From positions 1 to 10,052 of the forward strand of contig JAEYYP010000404.1 of assembly GCA_023428425.1 (NCBI GenBank): a stretch of DNA of 10,052 bases, written 5' to 3'. This DNA comes from Pseudomonadota bacterium (GTDB taxonomy: Bacteria; Pseudomonadota; Alphaproteobacteria; Rhizobiales; Devosiaceae). The notes below the pieces were generated by a model. That model saw only the letters and a program-made list of their open reading frames with translations. It did no database searches and was not told the origin of the DNA. The position numbers and the translations under genes were made by a program. This document shows, piece after piece, positions 1-6,311 of this stretch (position 1 is its first letter; each line of letters begins with the position of its first letter).

Positions 1-539
1 GTATAAGGCGCGTCCTCTGCCCCAGGACCAGGATTCGTGAAAGCATTCACGGCCACCGCCTCGCCACCTCCATCGGGATTGGTGTGCGTCGAGGTGATAT
101 CAGCGAAGGCGCTGGTGGCACCGCTACTCGTCGCAATCGTGATCAATGACGAGAACGGCCCCGCCCCACCCTGCATGACGACGACGCCCGGGCCGGTGAA
201 GGCGCTGGTCTTGTTGACGTCCGCATAGGCGTAGGTGCCGAAAAGGTTGAGGCCGATGAAGCCCTGCAGGCCGCCGAGCACCGGACCGGTGCCGACTGCC
301 GCGCTCACGCCGACGGTACCGCCGAACAGCAGGTCGTTGGCATCGTCGGCGCCTTCTCCCATGAACAGGCCACCACCATCGGGCAGGTCCATGACCACGC
401 CACCGACAGTGCCGGACAACGAGAAGAAGCTGTGGGAGTCATCGACCGGATACACCGTCTGCGCGGGGTCCGCGGCGTGCGCCAGCGCGGTGGTGCCCAG
501 CAGGAACGGCACCGCCAGCAGGATCCGATTCGACTTCAT
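1..539 (-). CDS. Exported glycine-rich protein, probable outer-membrane/surface protein (partial, N-terminal part)
   Basis: An open frame reads from ATG at 539 to the left edge without a stop (179 codons seen), so the C-terminus lies outside the window. It is preceded by GGGGGA five to six bases upstream, a good ribosome binding site. The first 23 residues form a typical Sec signal peptide: MKSN, a hydrophobic core (ILLAVPFLLGTTALA), then an AHA-A cleavage site. The mature part is rich in Gly, Ala, Thr and Phe, with alternating small and aromatic residues (FFSLSGTVGGVVMDL, GFIGLNLFGTYAYADV), as expected for amphipathic beta strands. I infer an outer-membrane or secreted beta-rich protein. No family was recognised, and any C-terminal beta-signal would be off-window. 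It is transcribed divergently from the membrane protein gene at 964. Confidence 0.7.
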   Translation of the reverse strand, partial: MKSNRILLAVPFLLGTTALAHAADPAQTVYPVDDSHSFFSLSGTVGGVVMDLPDGGGLFMGEGADDANDLLFGGTVGVSAAVGTGPVLGGLQGFIGLNLFGTYAYADVNKTSAFTGPGVVVMQGGAGPFSSLITIATSSGATSAFADITSTHTNPDGGGEAVAVNAFTNPGPGAEDAPY

Positions 540-963
540 GCTTCCCCCAGATCGGCTTCAAGAATCGCAATCATGGTTAATTTGCTTCAAAATGGCGGGA
601 TTCTGCCACAATGTCGAGGGGGCCGGAGTGTCCGAGGCAAGTATTTCTGCCGATCCACAGTAGCGACGATACATACGCGATTTATACTTCAAGTCACTGA
701 TTTCACGTTGTTTTTCCAGCCTGCGTCGAGCCCGGACCGGGATCGCCAGGCAAAATGCGGCACGAAAGCTCGGCGCCGTGGCGGCGGCGCAACAGTCGAG
801 TGTGGTAACGGCTGCACGCACGTCCGCGGACATCACCCAGTTTGCTGTCAATCAGGGCTGCCTCGGCCGCATTTGAGGACTGGCGCTGCCATGATGTCAT
901 GCTATGTGGGCCGGCGGGACACGTGCGTACGGCGGGGTACGCTTGAGTGATGGAGTGCGGGTG
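540..963. other. Intergenic region between divergent genes
   Basis: About 424 bases separate the divergent starts at 539 (minus) and 964 (plus). The part from about 550 to 720 is clearly more AT-rich than its surroundings, which fits promoter DNA. Short open frames here, such as 558-851 on the minus strand, have no recognisable protein character, no good ribosome binding site and unusual composition, so I do not call genes. I could not pick a convincing -35/-10 pair by eye. The only motif worth noting is the TTAACCAT sequence listed separately. Confidence 0.5.
573..589 (-). promoter_or_regulatory. Possible CtrA-like binding site
   Basis: On the minus strand this reads TTTGAAGCAAATTAACC, continuing to AT: an exact TTAACCAT half-site, preceded at the right seven-base spacing by TTTG instead of TTAA. 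The consensus for the alphaproteobacterial cell-cycle regulator CtrA is TTAA-N7-TTAAC. It lies about 34 bases upstream of the start at 539, where such a site would act on the exported-protein gene. One half-site is imperfect and no matching -10 was found, so this is a weak call. Confidence 0.25.
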
Positions 964-2643
964 GTGAGAGTTGCGGCGCTGTTGTGCGGGCTGGTTGCGG
1001 GACTGTTCGCCCTGCTCGCCCCGACCGGACTCGGCGTCGACCTGTTGACGGAATTCCTCAAGCTCTGGGGGCCCACCGCCGGGCAGCAGCTGCTGGGCAA
1101 TGTCGTCTGGTATGCTCCGATGTGCGCCGCGGTGCTCGGCGGCCTCCTAGCTTTCGTGGCTCCCGGCCCTGGCGCCCTCCTGCTCGGCTTCGCAGGCCTC
1201 TCCTGGCTGGGTTTCGGAGTCGTCGATCCGGATTTCTTCCGTATGGAACTGCTGGTGCCCGGCGTTGCGAGCACTGCCGGGGCGCTGCTCGCCTTCCTTG
1301 CCGGTGAGCTGGAGCTCCGCCGCCGCCGTGCCGCGCGGCGCCGCCGTCGCGAGCTGGCGCGCGATGGCGGTGACAGGCCGGAGCGGCGCGATTTGTCGGA
1401 TGTCGATGAGCCGCCGGAATGGTCGGAACGCGAGGACCGCCAGCCCCGAGACCGGCAGGAGCGTCATGAGCGGTCCGAGCGGCCGAGGCGCGAGGAGATC
1501 GGGGCCAGGGCGCGCGAGGAGGCCAGCGCACGCGAGGAAGCTCTGGCGCGGGAAGCAGCCCTGAAGATGGACCCGCTGACGGTGCCACGCGCAGAGGCAC
1601 CGCTCAGGCCAAGTCGCGAGATTCCCCTGACGCTCGAGGATGTGGTTCCGCAGCAGGAAGCGGAGCCCGAGAAGCGCCGCCGGGCGTCCGAAACCATCTG
1701 GCCCGACGCGCCGGCCGGTCGTCGTTCGGTGTTCGACCGCGAGGTGTCGCCCGACCTCCGTCCCCTGCGATCGCTGTTCGAGCGGCCGGCGAGCCGGTCC
1801 GAGCGGGTCGAACGGACTGAACGCCTGCCGCGTGAGGAGCGGAACCGGGATTCCGATCGCGACTATCGTGAGCGCCACCGGGGCCGCGGCAGCGATCGCG
1901 ACCGGGACTTCGATGACGACGAGCCGGCACCGCGCCGGAACATGTTCATCTGGATCGCGGCGGCCAATGGCCTGGTGCTGATCGTGCTGGCGCTCGCAGT
2001 GGCCTACATGATGGTCGATCGCGCGCCTGCGCCGGTGGCCCAGTCGGCGGCCGAAATCACCGATGCCACGGAAACTGCGGCGGTGTCGCTCCCCGAAGCC
2101 GTGCAGCCGGCCGTCACTGAGGCAGAGAGGCTCGAGGCCAATGTCTGGCCGGAGCTTGCCTCGCCCGGCGCCGAGATGCCGGGCCTGCCGATGCAGCCGA
2201 CACCCGGCCCGGCCACGCCGGCAGCAACGCCTGCAAGCACAGGCTACCCCGATCCCTTCGCCTACTGCGGCGCCGTGAAGACCGTCGACTATGTCGACAA
2301 TCGCTACACCGGCCCCCGGTTTACCGCCGAGATCGCCGAGGCGCTGCGCGTGCCGATGGGCTCGGCGCCCGACCGGGTCAGTTGGCGCTGCGTGGAGGGC
2401 ATCGTCTACGCCTGCGCCTCGTTCGACTGGCCGGTCTGCGCGATGACGCCGACTGCTCAGGAGATGGTGGAATACTGCCTGCGCAACCCGGGGGTCACCC
2501 GCCTCCTGGCCCCGAACGGTACCTGGAGCTGCGAGGGCAACAAGCCTCGACTGCCGGACGGTGCGAGCTGGCCTGTCGATGCGCGCGGCTTCTTCCCGAA
2601 CGCCTGGATTCCCGTGCTGCCGCCGCAGCGACCGACCGGCTAG
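964..2643 (+). CDS. Uncharacterised integral membrane protein with charged linker and cysteine-containing C-terminal domain
   Basis: A protein of about 559 residues; family not recognised. From the start at 964, hydrophobic segments lie near residues 2-20, 46-67, 71-87 and 96-114, followed by an Arg cluster (about 118-128) that suggests a cytoplasmic turn. Residues about 130-325 are extremely rich in Arg, Glu and Asp, low-complexity and probably disordered or coiled coil. A further membrane span (FIWIAAANGLVLIVLALAVA) lies near 328-350. A Pro/Ala-rich stretch leads into a C-terminal domain (about 430-540) with six cysteines, probably periplasmic and disulfide-bonded. I prefer GTG 964 because GGAG at 952-955 sits eight bases upstream and the protein then begins directly with its first hydrophobic segment. 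GTG 961 and ATG 904 are in frame too, but 904 has no ribosome binding site. Nothing ties it functionally to the downstream biuret genes. Confidence 0.72.
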   Translation: MRVAALLCGLVAGLFALLAPTGLGVDLLTEFLKLWGPTAGQQLLGNVVWYAPMCAAVLGGLLAFVAPGPGALLLGFAGLSWLGFGVVDPDFFRMELLVPGVASTAGALLAFLAGELELRRRRAARRRRRELARDGGDRPERRDLSDVDEPPEWSEREDRQPRDRQERHERSERPRREEIGARAREEASAREEALAREAALKMDPLTVPRAEAPLRPSREIPLTLEDVVPQQEAEPEKRRRASETIWPDAPAGRRSVFDREVSPDLRPLRSLFERPASRSERVERTERLPREERNRDSDRDYRERHRGRGSDRDRDFDDDEPAPRRNMFIWIAAANGLVLIVLALAVAYMMVDRAPAPVAQSAAEITDATETAAVSLPEAVQPAVTEAERLEANVWPELASPGAEMPGLPMQPTPGPATPAATPASTGYPDPFAYCGAVKTVDYVDNRYTGPRFTAEIAEALRVPMGSAPDRVSWRCVEGIVYACASFDWPVCAMTPTAQEMVEYCLRNPGVTRLLAPNGTWSCEGNKPRLPDGASWPVDARGFFPNAWIPVLPPQRPTG

Positions 2644-2659
2644 CCACATAGCACGACGC

Positions 2660-2680
2660 GATGCCCGATGGGACGGCATC
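2660..2680 (+). terminator. Weak hairpin downstream of the membrane protein gene
   Basis: GATGCC (2660-2665) pairs with GGCATC (2675-2680) around a nine-base loop, 17 bases after the stop codon. No T tract follows, so intrinsic termination is uncertain. The sequence supports only the hairpin itself. Confidence 0.25.
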
Positions 2681-2697
2681 ACCATCATCTGCCCAGA

Positions 2698-2769
2698 TGT
2701 ACACAATGGGGTAGTGAACGCCGCAAAAATGTGCATCTTGAGCCTGTGGTGAAATCGAGTTCAGATGCA
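2698..2769 (+). promoter_or_regulatory. Putative control region of atzF
   Basis: This 125-base gap upstream of atzF holds two symmetric elements. One is the palindrome TGTACA (2698-2703) within a short AT-rich patch. The other is a 7-bp exact inverted repeat, TGCATCT (2732-2738) and AGATGCA (2763-2769), whose right arm touches the atzF start codon. GntR-family regulators bind short palindromes, often with a GTnnnAC-like core. Either element could be an operator for the regulator encoded at 4492-5133, but this is inference. No convincing sigma70 promoter was read by eye. Confidence 0.3.
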
Positions 2770-4472
2770 TGCCCGTCGCTAACCCCGCCTCTCCTTCAGA
2801 CAACCTCCGTCGCGCCTATCGGGCGCTGGCCGACTACGCGGACCCGGCGCTGTTCATCAGCGTGAAGCCCGAGGCAGCAGCGCTCGCCGAGGCGGCGGCG
2901 CTCGAAGCGGCCGGTCCAGCAGGCAAGCCGCTCTACGGGCTGGTGTTCGCGGTGAAGGACAATATCGATGCGGCAGGGCTCGACACCACCGCGGCCTGCC
3001 CCGCCTTCGCCTATCGCCCGGCCGGCTCGGCGTTCGTCGTGAAGCGGCTCGAGGACGCAGGCGCCATCGTCATCGGCAAGACCAACCTCGACCAGTTCGC
3101 CACCGGGCTGGTCGGCGTGCGTTCGCCCTATGGCGTGCCGCGTAACGCCTTGCGTGCCGACCTCATCCCCGGCGGCTCCAGTTCCGGCTCGGCTGTGGCG
3201 GTGGCAGCGGGCATCGTCGATTTCGCGCTCGGCACCGATACGGCTGGGTCGGGGCGCATTCCGGCGGGCATGAACGGGATCGTCGGGCTCAAGCCGTCGC
3301 TGGGTCTGTTGAGCTCGGCAGGCATGGTGCCGGCCTGCCGCACCCTCGATACGATCTCGGTGTTCGCCCGCGATGTCGCGATGGCGGTCGAGGTAACGGC
3401 CGCCGCAGCGGCATACGATGCAAGCGACGCCTACTCGCGCCAGCTGCCGGCGCCGCTACCTGTGGCGCCACCGCCAACGTTCCGGATCGGTGTACCGAAG
3501 CCGGAGCAGCGGAAGTTCTTCGGCGATGCCCATGCGGAAGCTGCATTCGCTTTCGACATCGCGCGACTGAGCGCACTCGGCGCCACCATCGTCGAGCTCG
3601 ATTTCGAGCCGCTGCATGCCGTGGCCCGGTTGCTCTACGAAGGTCCGTGGGTCGCGGAGCGCTACGCCGCCACCAAGCCGCTGATCGAGACGACGCCGGA
3701 AGCGTTTCACCCCACCACGCTCAAGATCATCGGCGGCGCCAAGGGGCTGACGGCGGTCGCGGCATTCGAAGCGACGTACCGGCTCGCCGACCTGAGACGC
3801 GCCACGGCGCCCATCCTCAACACTGTCGACGCGCTGGCGGTGCCGACCGTGCCGCGCGCCTACACGGTGGCCGAGCTCGAGGCCGACCCGATCACGCTCA
3901 ACTCCAACCTCGGCAGCTACACCAACTTCGTCAACCTGCTCGACATGGCGGCGATCGCCGTGCCGTCGGGGATGCGCGGCGATGGCCTGCCCTCGAGCCT
4001 CACCTTCATCGGCAAGGCGGGCGCCGACGGCTACCTCGCCAGCATCGCCGCGGCGGTCGAGGGACGCCCCGCGACGGGGCCGGTGCGCGCCTCGGACCGC
4101 ATCGAGATCGCCGTGGTCGGGGCTCACCTCAGCGGCCTGCCGCTCAACCACGAACTGCTGGGGCTGGGTGGCACCTTCGTCCGCGCTGGCACCACCACGC
4201 CGGACTACACGCTCTACGCCCTGCCCAATACCACGCCGCCAAAGCCGGGCCTGCTGCGCGGCGGTTCGGCTGCAATCGCGGTCGAAGTCTGGTCGCTCGA
4301 TGCTGCCGGGTTCGGATCGTTCGTCAGCAAGATCCCCGCGCCGCTCGGCATCGGCACGCTGAGCCTCTCGGATGGCTCCAGCGTCAAGGGCTTCCTGGTC
4401 GAGGCGGTGGCCGTCCAGGGCGCCGAGGATATTTCGCGCTATGGCGGCTGGCGGGGGTTTCTGGGGCGGTAG
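2769..4472 (+). CDS. atzF: Allophanate hydrolase (AtzF type)
   Basis: Hydrolyses allophanate (urea-1-carboxylate) to ammonia and CO2, the last step of biuret and cyanuric acid degradation; cytoplasmic, 567 residues. The N-terminal two-thirds is an amidase-signature domain with the Ser-cis-Ser-Lys triad visible: Lys63 in AVKDNID, Ser137 in GGSSSGS and Ser161 in GTDTAGSGRIPAG. The spacing (74 and 24 residues) equals that of the Lys91/Ser165/Ser189 triad I recall for Pseudomonas sp. ADP AtzF. The C-terminal part (about 443-567, beginning IEIAVVGAHLSG) looks like the gamma-glutamylcyclotransferase-like domain of full-length allophanate hydrolases. It is fused to no biotin-dependent urea carboxylase, so the urea amidolyase route is not indicated here. 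ATG 2769 is the first start after an in-frame stop at 2739; its ribosome binding site is weak. The gene converges on the biuret operon, so it is co-located but not co-transcribed with biuH. Confidence 0.93.
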   Translation: MPVANPASPSDNLRRAYRALADYADPALFISVKPEAAALAEAAALEAAGPAGKPLYGLVFAVKDNIDAAGLDTTAACPAFAYRPAGSAFVVKRLEDAGAIVIGKTNLDQFATGLVGVRSPYGVPRNALRADLIPGGSSSGSAVAVAAGIVDFALGTDTAGSGRIPAGMNGIVGLKPSLGLLSSAGMVPACRTLDTISVFARDVAMAVEVTAAAAAYDASDAYSRQLPAPLPVAPPPTFRIGVPKPEQRKFFGDAHAEAAFAFDIARLSALGATIVELDFEPLHAVARLLYEGPWVAERYAATKPLIETTPEAFHPTTLKIIGGAKGLTAVAAFEATYRLADLRRATAPILNTVDALAVPTVPRAYTVAELEADPITLNSNLGSYTNFVNLLDMAAIAVPSGMRGDGLPSSLTFIGKAGADGYLASIAAAVEGRPATGPVRASDRIEIAVVGAHLSGLPLNHELLGLGGTFVRAGTTTPDYTLYALPNTTPPKPGLLRGGSAAIAVEVWSLDAAGFGSFVSKIPAPLGIGTLSLSDGSSVKGFLVEAVAVQGAEDISRYGGWRGFLGR

Positions 4473-4497
4473 GCTGGGCCGGAACGCCGGCCTACCG
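4467..4497. terminator. Bidirectional terminator-like hairpin spanning two convergent stop codons
   Basis: The outer stem CGGTAGG (4467-4473) pairs perfectly with CCTACCG (4491-4497). An inner stem GCCGG (4478-4482) pairs with CCGGC (4487-4491, sharing one base with the outer arm) around AACG. The TAG stops of atzF (4470-4472) and of the regulator gene (4494-4492) lie inside the two arms. There is no T tract on either side. The position between convergent genes 19 bases apart suggests transcription termination or mRNA 3'-end protection for both. Confidence 0.55.
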
Positions 4498-5133
4498 GCG
4501 GCCCATCCGCTGCACCGCGTCGCCCACCAGCGAGATGTGGCTGCGCATGGCCTGCTCCGCGGCGTCGCGTTCGCCGCGCAGGATCGCCTCGACGATCAGC
4601 TCGTGCTCGGCATGCGACTTCAGCAGGCGGCCAAGTTGCCCGAACTGGGCGCGGCGGAAGGGCTGCAGGCGCTGGCGCGTCGAGCGGGTGATCTCGGCCA
4701 GGTAGCCATTGTGCGCGCCATCGTAGATCACGGTGTGAAACACGTCGTTCGCTTCGGCATAACCGGCCGCGTCGCCGTCGCGCACCATGCCCGACATCTT
4801 CACGTGGAGTGCGTCGAGCGCTTCCCGCTCGGCCCGCGTCATGGCGATGGCGGCGAGGCCGGCGCAGAGGGCTTCGAGGTAGCCCATCACCTCGAACATG
4901 CCGGCCAGTTCCTGCTCGTCGGGCTTTGCCACCAGCGCCTTGGCATGCGGTCGCTGGTCGACCAGGCCGGAGGCGGCCAGCAGGCGCAGCGCCTCGCGGA
5001 CTGGCGTGCGCGAGACACCGAACTCGGCCGCGAGCATGGTCTCGTCGAGCGCCAGGCCCGGTGCCAGTGAACCCGAGATGATCCGCTCGGCGAGACTGCG
5101 CCGGATTTCCTCGGCGGAGGTTCGCTTCAGCAC
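4492..5133 (-). CDS. GntR-family transcriptional regulator, FCD (FadR) subfamily
   Basis: A 213-residue DNA-binding regulator. The N-terminal winged helix-turn-helix (about 5-70) has the typical GntR recognition region FGVSRTPVREALRLLAASGL. The C-terminal part (about 75-205) is an all-helical FCD ligand-binding domain. The usual metal- or ligand-coordinating residues appear as Asp130 and His133 (NDVFH), His177 (SHAEH) and His199 (MRSHI). FCD regulators usually bind carboxylate-bearing metabolites; here allophanate or a related ureido acid would be a sensible effector, but this is inferred. The start is GTG at 5133, with GGGAG six bases upstream. It follows the AtzH-like gene by 18 bases and so is the last gene of the operon. 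Likely targets are this operon and the convergent atzF. Confidence 0.9.
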   Translation of the reverse strand: MLKRTSAEEIRRSLAERIISGSLAPGLALDETMLAAEFGVSRTPVREALRLLAASGLVDQRPHAKALVAKPDEQELAGMFEVMGYLEALCAGLAAIAMTRAEREALDALHVKMSGMVRDGDAAGYAEANDVFHTVIYDGAHNGYLAEITRSTRQRLQPFRRAQFGQLGRLLKSHAEHELIVEAILRGERDAAEQAMRSHISLVGDAVQRMGRR

Positions 5134-5151
5134 TGCCTGCTCCCTGCCAGT

Positions 5152-5538
5152 CTATGCTGGCTCGTCGATGATACTCACATGCGCCGCGACAACCCGCCAG
5201 CCCGCTGGCATGCGGACCCAGGTCTGCATCTGCCGGCCGACCCTGCCGGGGGCCGAGTCGCGATAGAATAGCGTCGAGGCGGTAGCGAAGTCATCGCCAT
5301 AGGTGGTGATGACGGTGCCACTCAGTTGCCGCTCCAGCCCGGCCGAGGGGCGCGACAGCCGGTACGCGCGGATGGCGTCGATGCCGTAGAGGTTCTCGCC
5401 CATGCCGTAGCGGATGGTGGTTGGCGCGGCGCAGAACAGTTCGTCGAGCACCGCGACGTCGTTGCCGACGAGCGCCGCCTCGTAGCGGGCGAACACGGCC
5501 TCGACTTCGGCCAGCACCTCGGGCTTGTCGATCTCCAT
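5152..5538 (-). CDS. AtzH-like DUF3225 protein (NTF2/SnoaL fold)
   Basis: A 128-residue single-domain protein of the DUF3225 family, which includes AtzH of the Pseudomonas sp. ADP cyanuric acid operon and HpxZ of oxalurate catabolism. AtzH has been proposed to convert 1,3-dicarboxyurea to allophanate, needing Tyr22 and Arg46 (from memory). Here Tyr19 (ARYEAAL) and Arg43 (TTIRYGMGENLYG) have the same 24-residue spacing, so the proposed active site looks intact. Family features also seen are the RYGMGENLYG motif and a C-terminal GWRVVAAHVS strand. The ATG at 5538 overlaps the stop of the upstream cyclo-ligase-like gene (TGATG), implying translational coupling. Oddly, the usual partners AtzG and AtzE are absent from the window. 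An allophanate-producing or accessory role is inferred from family and context. Confidence 0.85.
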   Translation of the reverse strand: MEIDKPEVLAEVEAVFARYEAALVGNDVAVLDELFCAAPTTIRYGMGENLYGIDAIRAYRLSRPSAGLERQLSGTVITTYGDDFATASTLFYRDSAPGRVGRQMQTWVRMPAGWRVVAAHVSIIDEPA

Positions 5539-6311
5539 CAGGCGGACCGCCGGCGGGCCAGCATCTGATCGCGCAGGCGGGTGAGGAACGGGATGGTCTC
5601 GAACTGGTCGGGCCGCACCTTGTCCCAATCGACTCCCATCGGGCGCGCCCCCTTGTTGCCGGTGCGGATCAGCTCCTTCTCGGTGGCGACGAAATCGAGT
5701 GGCGAGTCGTGGGATTGCATCGGCACGCGGGAATCCTCGACCAGTTGGCTCGAATGCACGGTGGTCGCCATCGGCGTTTCGGCCGTCACGATGCCGAGCT
5801 CGCGGAAGATCGCCGTCTCGAGGTCGGCGAAGCCCGCGCCCTTGCCGGTACGGCCGCCGGCCCGGGTCACCGCCACCGAGCCGCAGACGCAGAAATCGAG
5901 CGGCGCCACCTGGTCGAACTCGATGCGGTCGCCGTGCTCGACGAAGCCCTGCGCGGTGGCCGCGAGTTCGAAGCTGATGCCCTTCTTCTTCAGCTTCTCC
6001 GGGTCGAGCCGCAGGTAGGGAAAGTCCGCGGTGAGGTAGGGCACCGGCGCGAAGACCAGCTTCCCCTGATAGAGCGCGCGGAGACGGATGGGGATCTGCG
6101 GCGCATCCGGGTTGGTCTTGATGGTCTTTGCCCGCGCCCATTCCTCGGTCTGCGCCAGGTGCCACGCCGCGGTGTCGGCGCCGACGAAGTTGGGGATCAT
6201 GCTCCAAGTCGGACCGACGGCAGTGCCGGTGAACTCGAGGCTGTGCCAGATCTCGTTGCGGATGACGTCCTTGTCCGGGCTGCGTCCGGCCCAGCGGCCT
6301 TGCTCGCTCAT
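5538..6311 (-). CDS. 5-formyltetrahydrofolate cyclo-ligase-like protein (COG0212, MTHFSD-type)
   Basis: A 257-residue protein related to 5-formyltetrahydrofolate cyclo-ligase, the enzyme that converts 5-formyl-THF to methenyl-THF using ATP. The family glycine motif is clear near residues 144-165 (GSVAVTRAGGRTGKGAGFAD), with downstream segments MATTVHSSQLVED and SHDSPLDFVAT. The N-terminal part has the IPNFVGAD and IKTNPDAPQ blocks of the longer MTHFSD-type branch rather than the short classical YgfA/MTHFS enzyme, so true cyclo-ligase activity is not assured. The start at 6311 overlaps the stop of the upstream hydrolase (TGATG), with GGAGAAG seven or so bases before it. A longer in-frame reading to 6452 would overlap that hydrolase extensively and is rejected. 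Its role in a biuret locus is unknown. Confidence 0.82.
   Translation of the reverse strand: MSEQGRWAGRSPDKDVIRNEIWHSLEFTGTAVGPTWSMIPNFVGADTAAWHLAQTEEWARAKTIKTNPDAPQIPIRLRALYQGKLVFAPVPYLTADFPYLRLDPEKLKKKGISFELAATAQGFVEHGDRIEFDQVAPLDFCVCGSVAVTRAGGRTGKGAGFADLETAIFRELGIVTAETPMATTVHSSQLVEDSRVPMQSHDSPLDFVATEKELIRTGNKGARPMGVDWDKVRPDQFETIPFLTRLRDQMLARRRSA

Noticed and set aside
558..851. Possible small minus-strand gene of 97 residues in the left intergenic region
   Set aside because: No recognisable family, poor start context and overlap with the AT-rich promoter-like stretch.
904..963. Earlier ATG at 904 as start of the membrane protein
   Set aside because: There is no ribosome binding site, and the added residues are not hydrophobic or signal-like. 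GTG 964 has GGAG at good spacing. Not fully excluded.
1147..2736. Long minus-strand open frame (529 residues) opposite the membrane protein gene
   Set aside because: Arg/His/Gly-rich shadow typical of GC-rich DNA. The plus-strand frame has membrane segments and sensible composition, and the minus frame has no recognisable domain.
3647..4705. Plus-strand open frame overlapping atzF and the regulator gene
   Set aside because: Out-of-frame shadow of atzF with Arg/His-rich composition. It crosses two confidently assigned genes.
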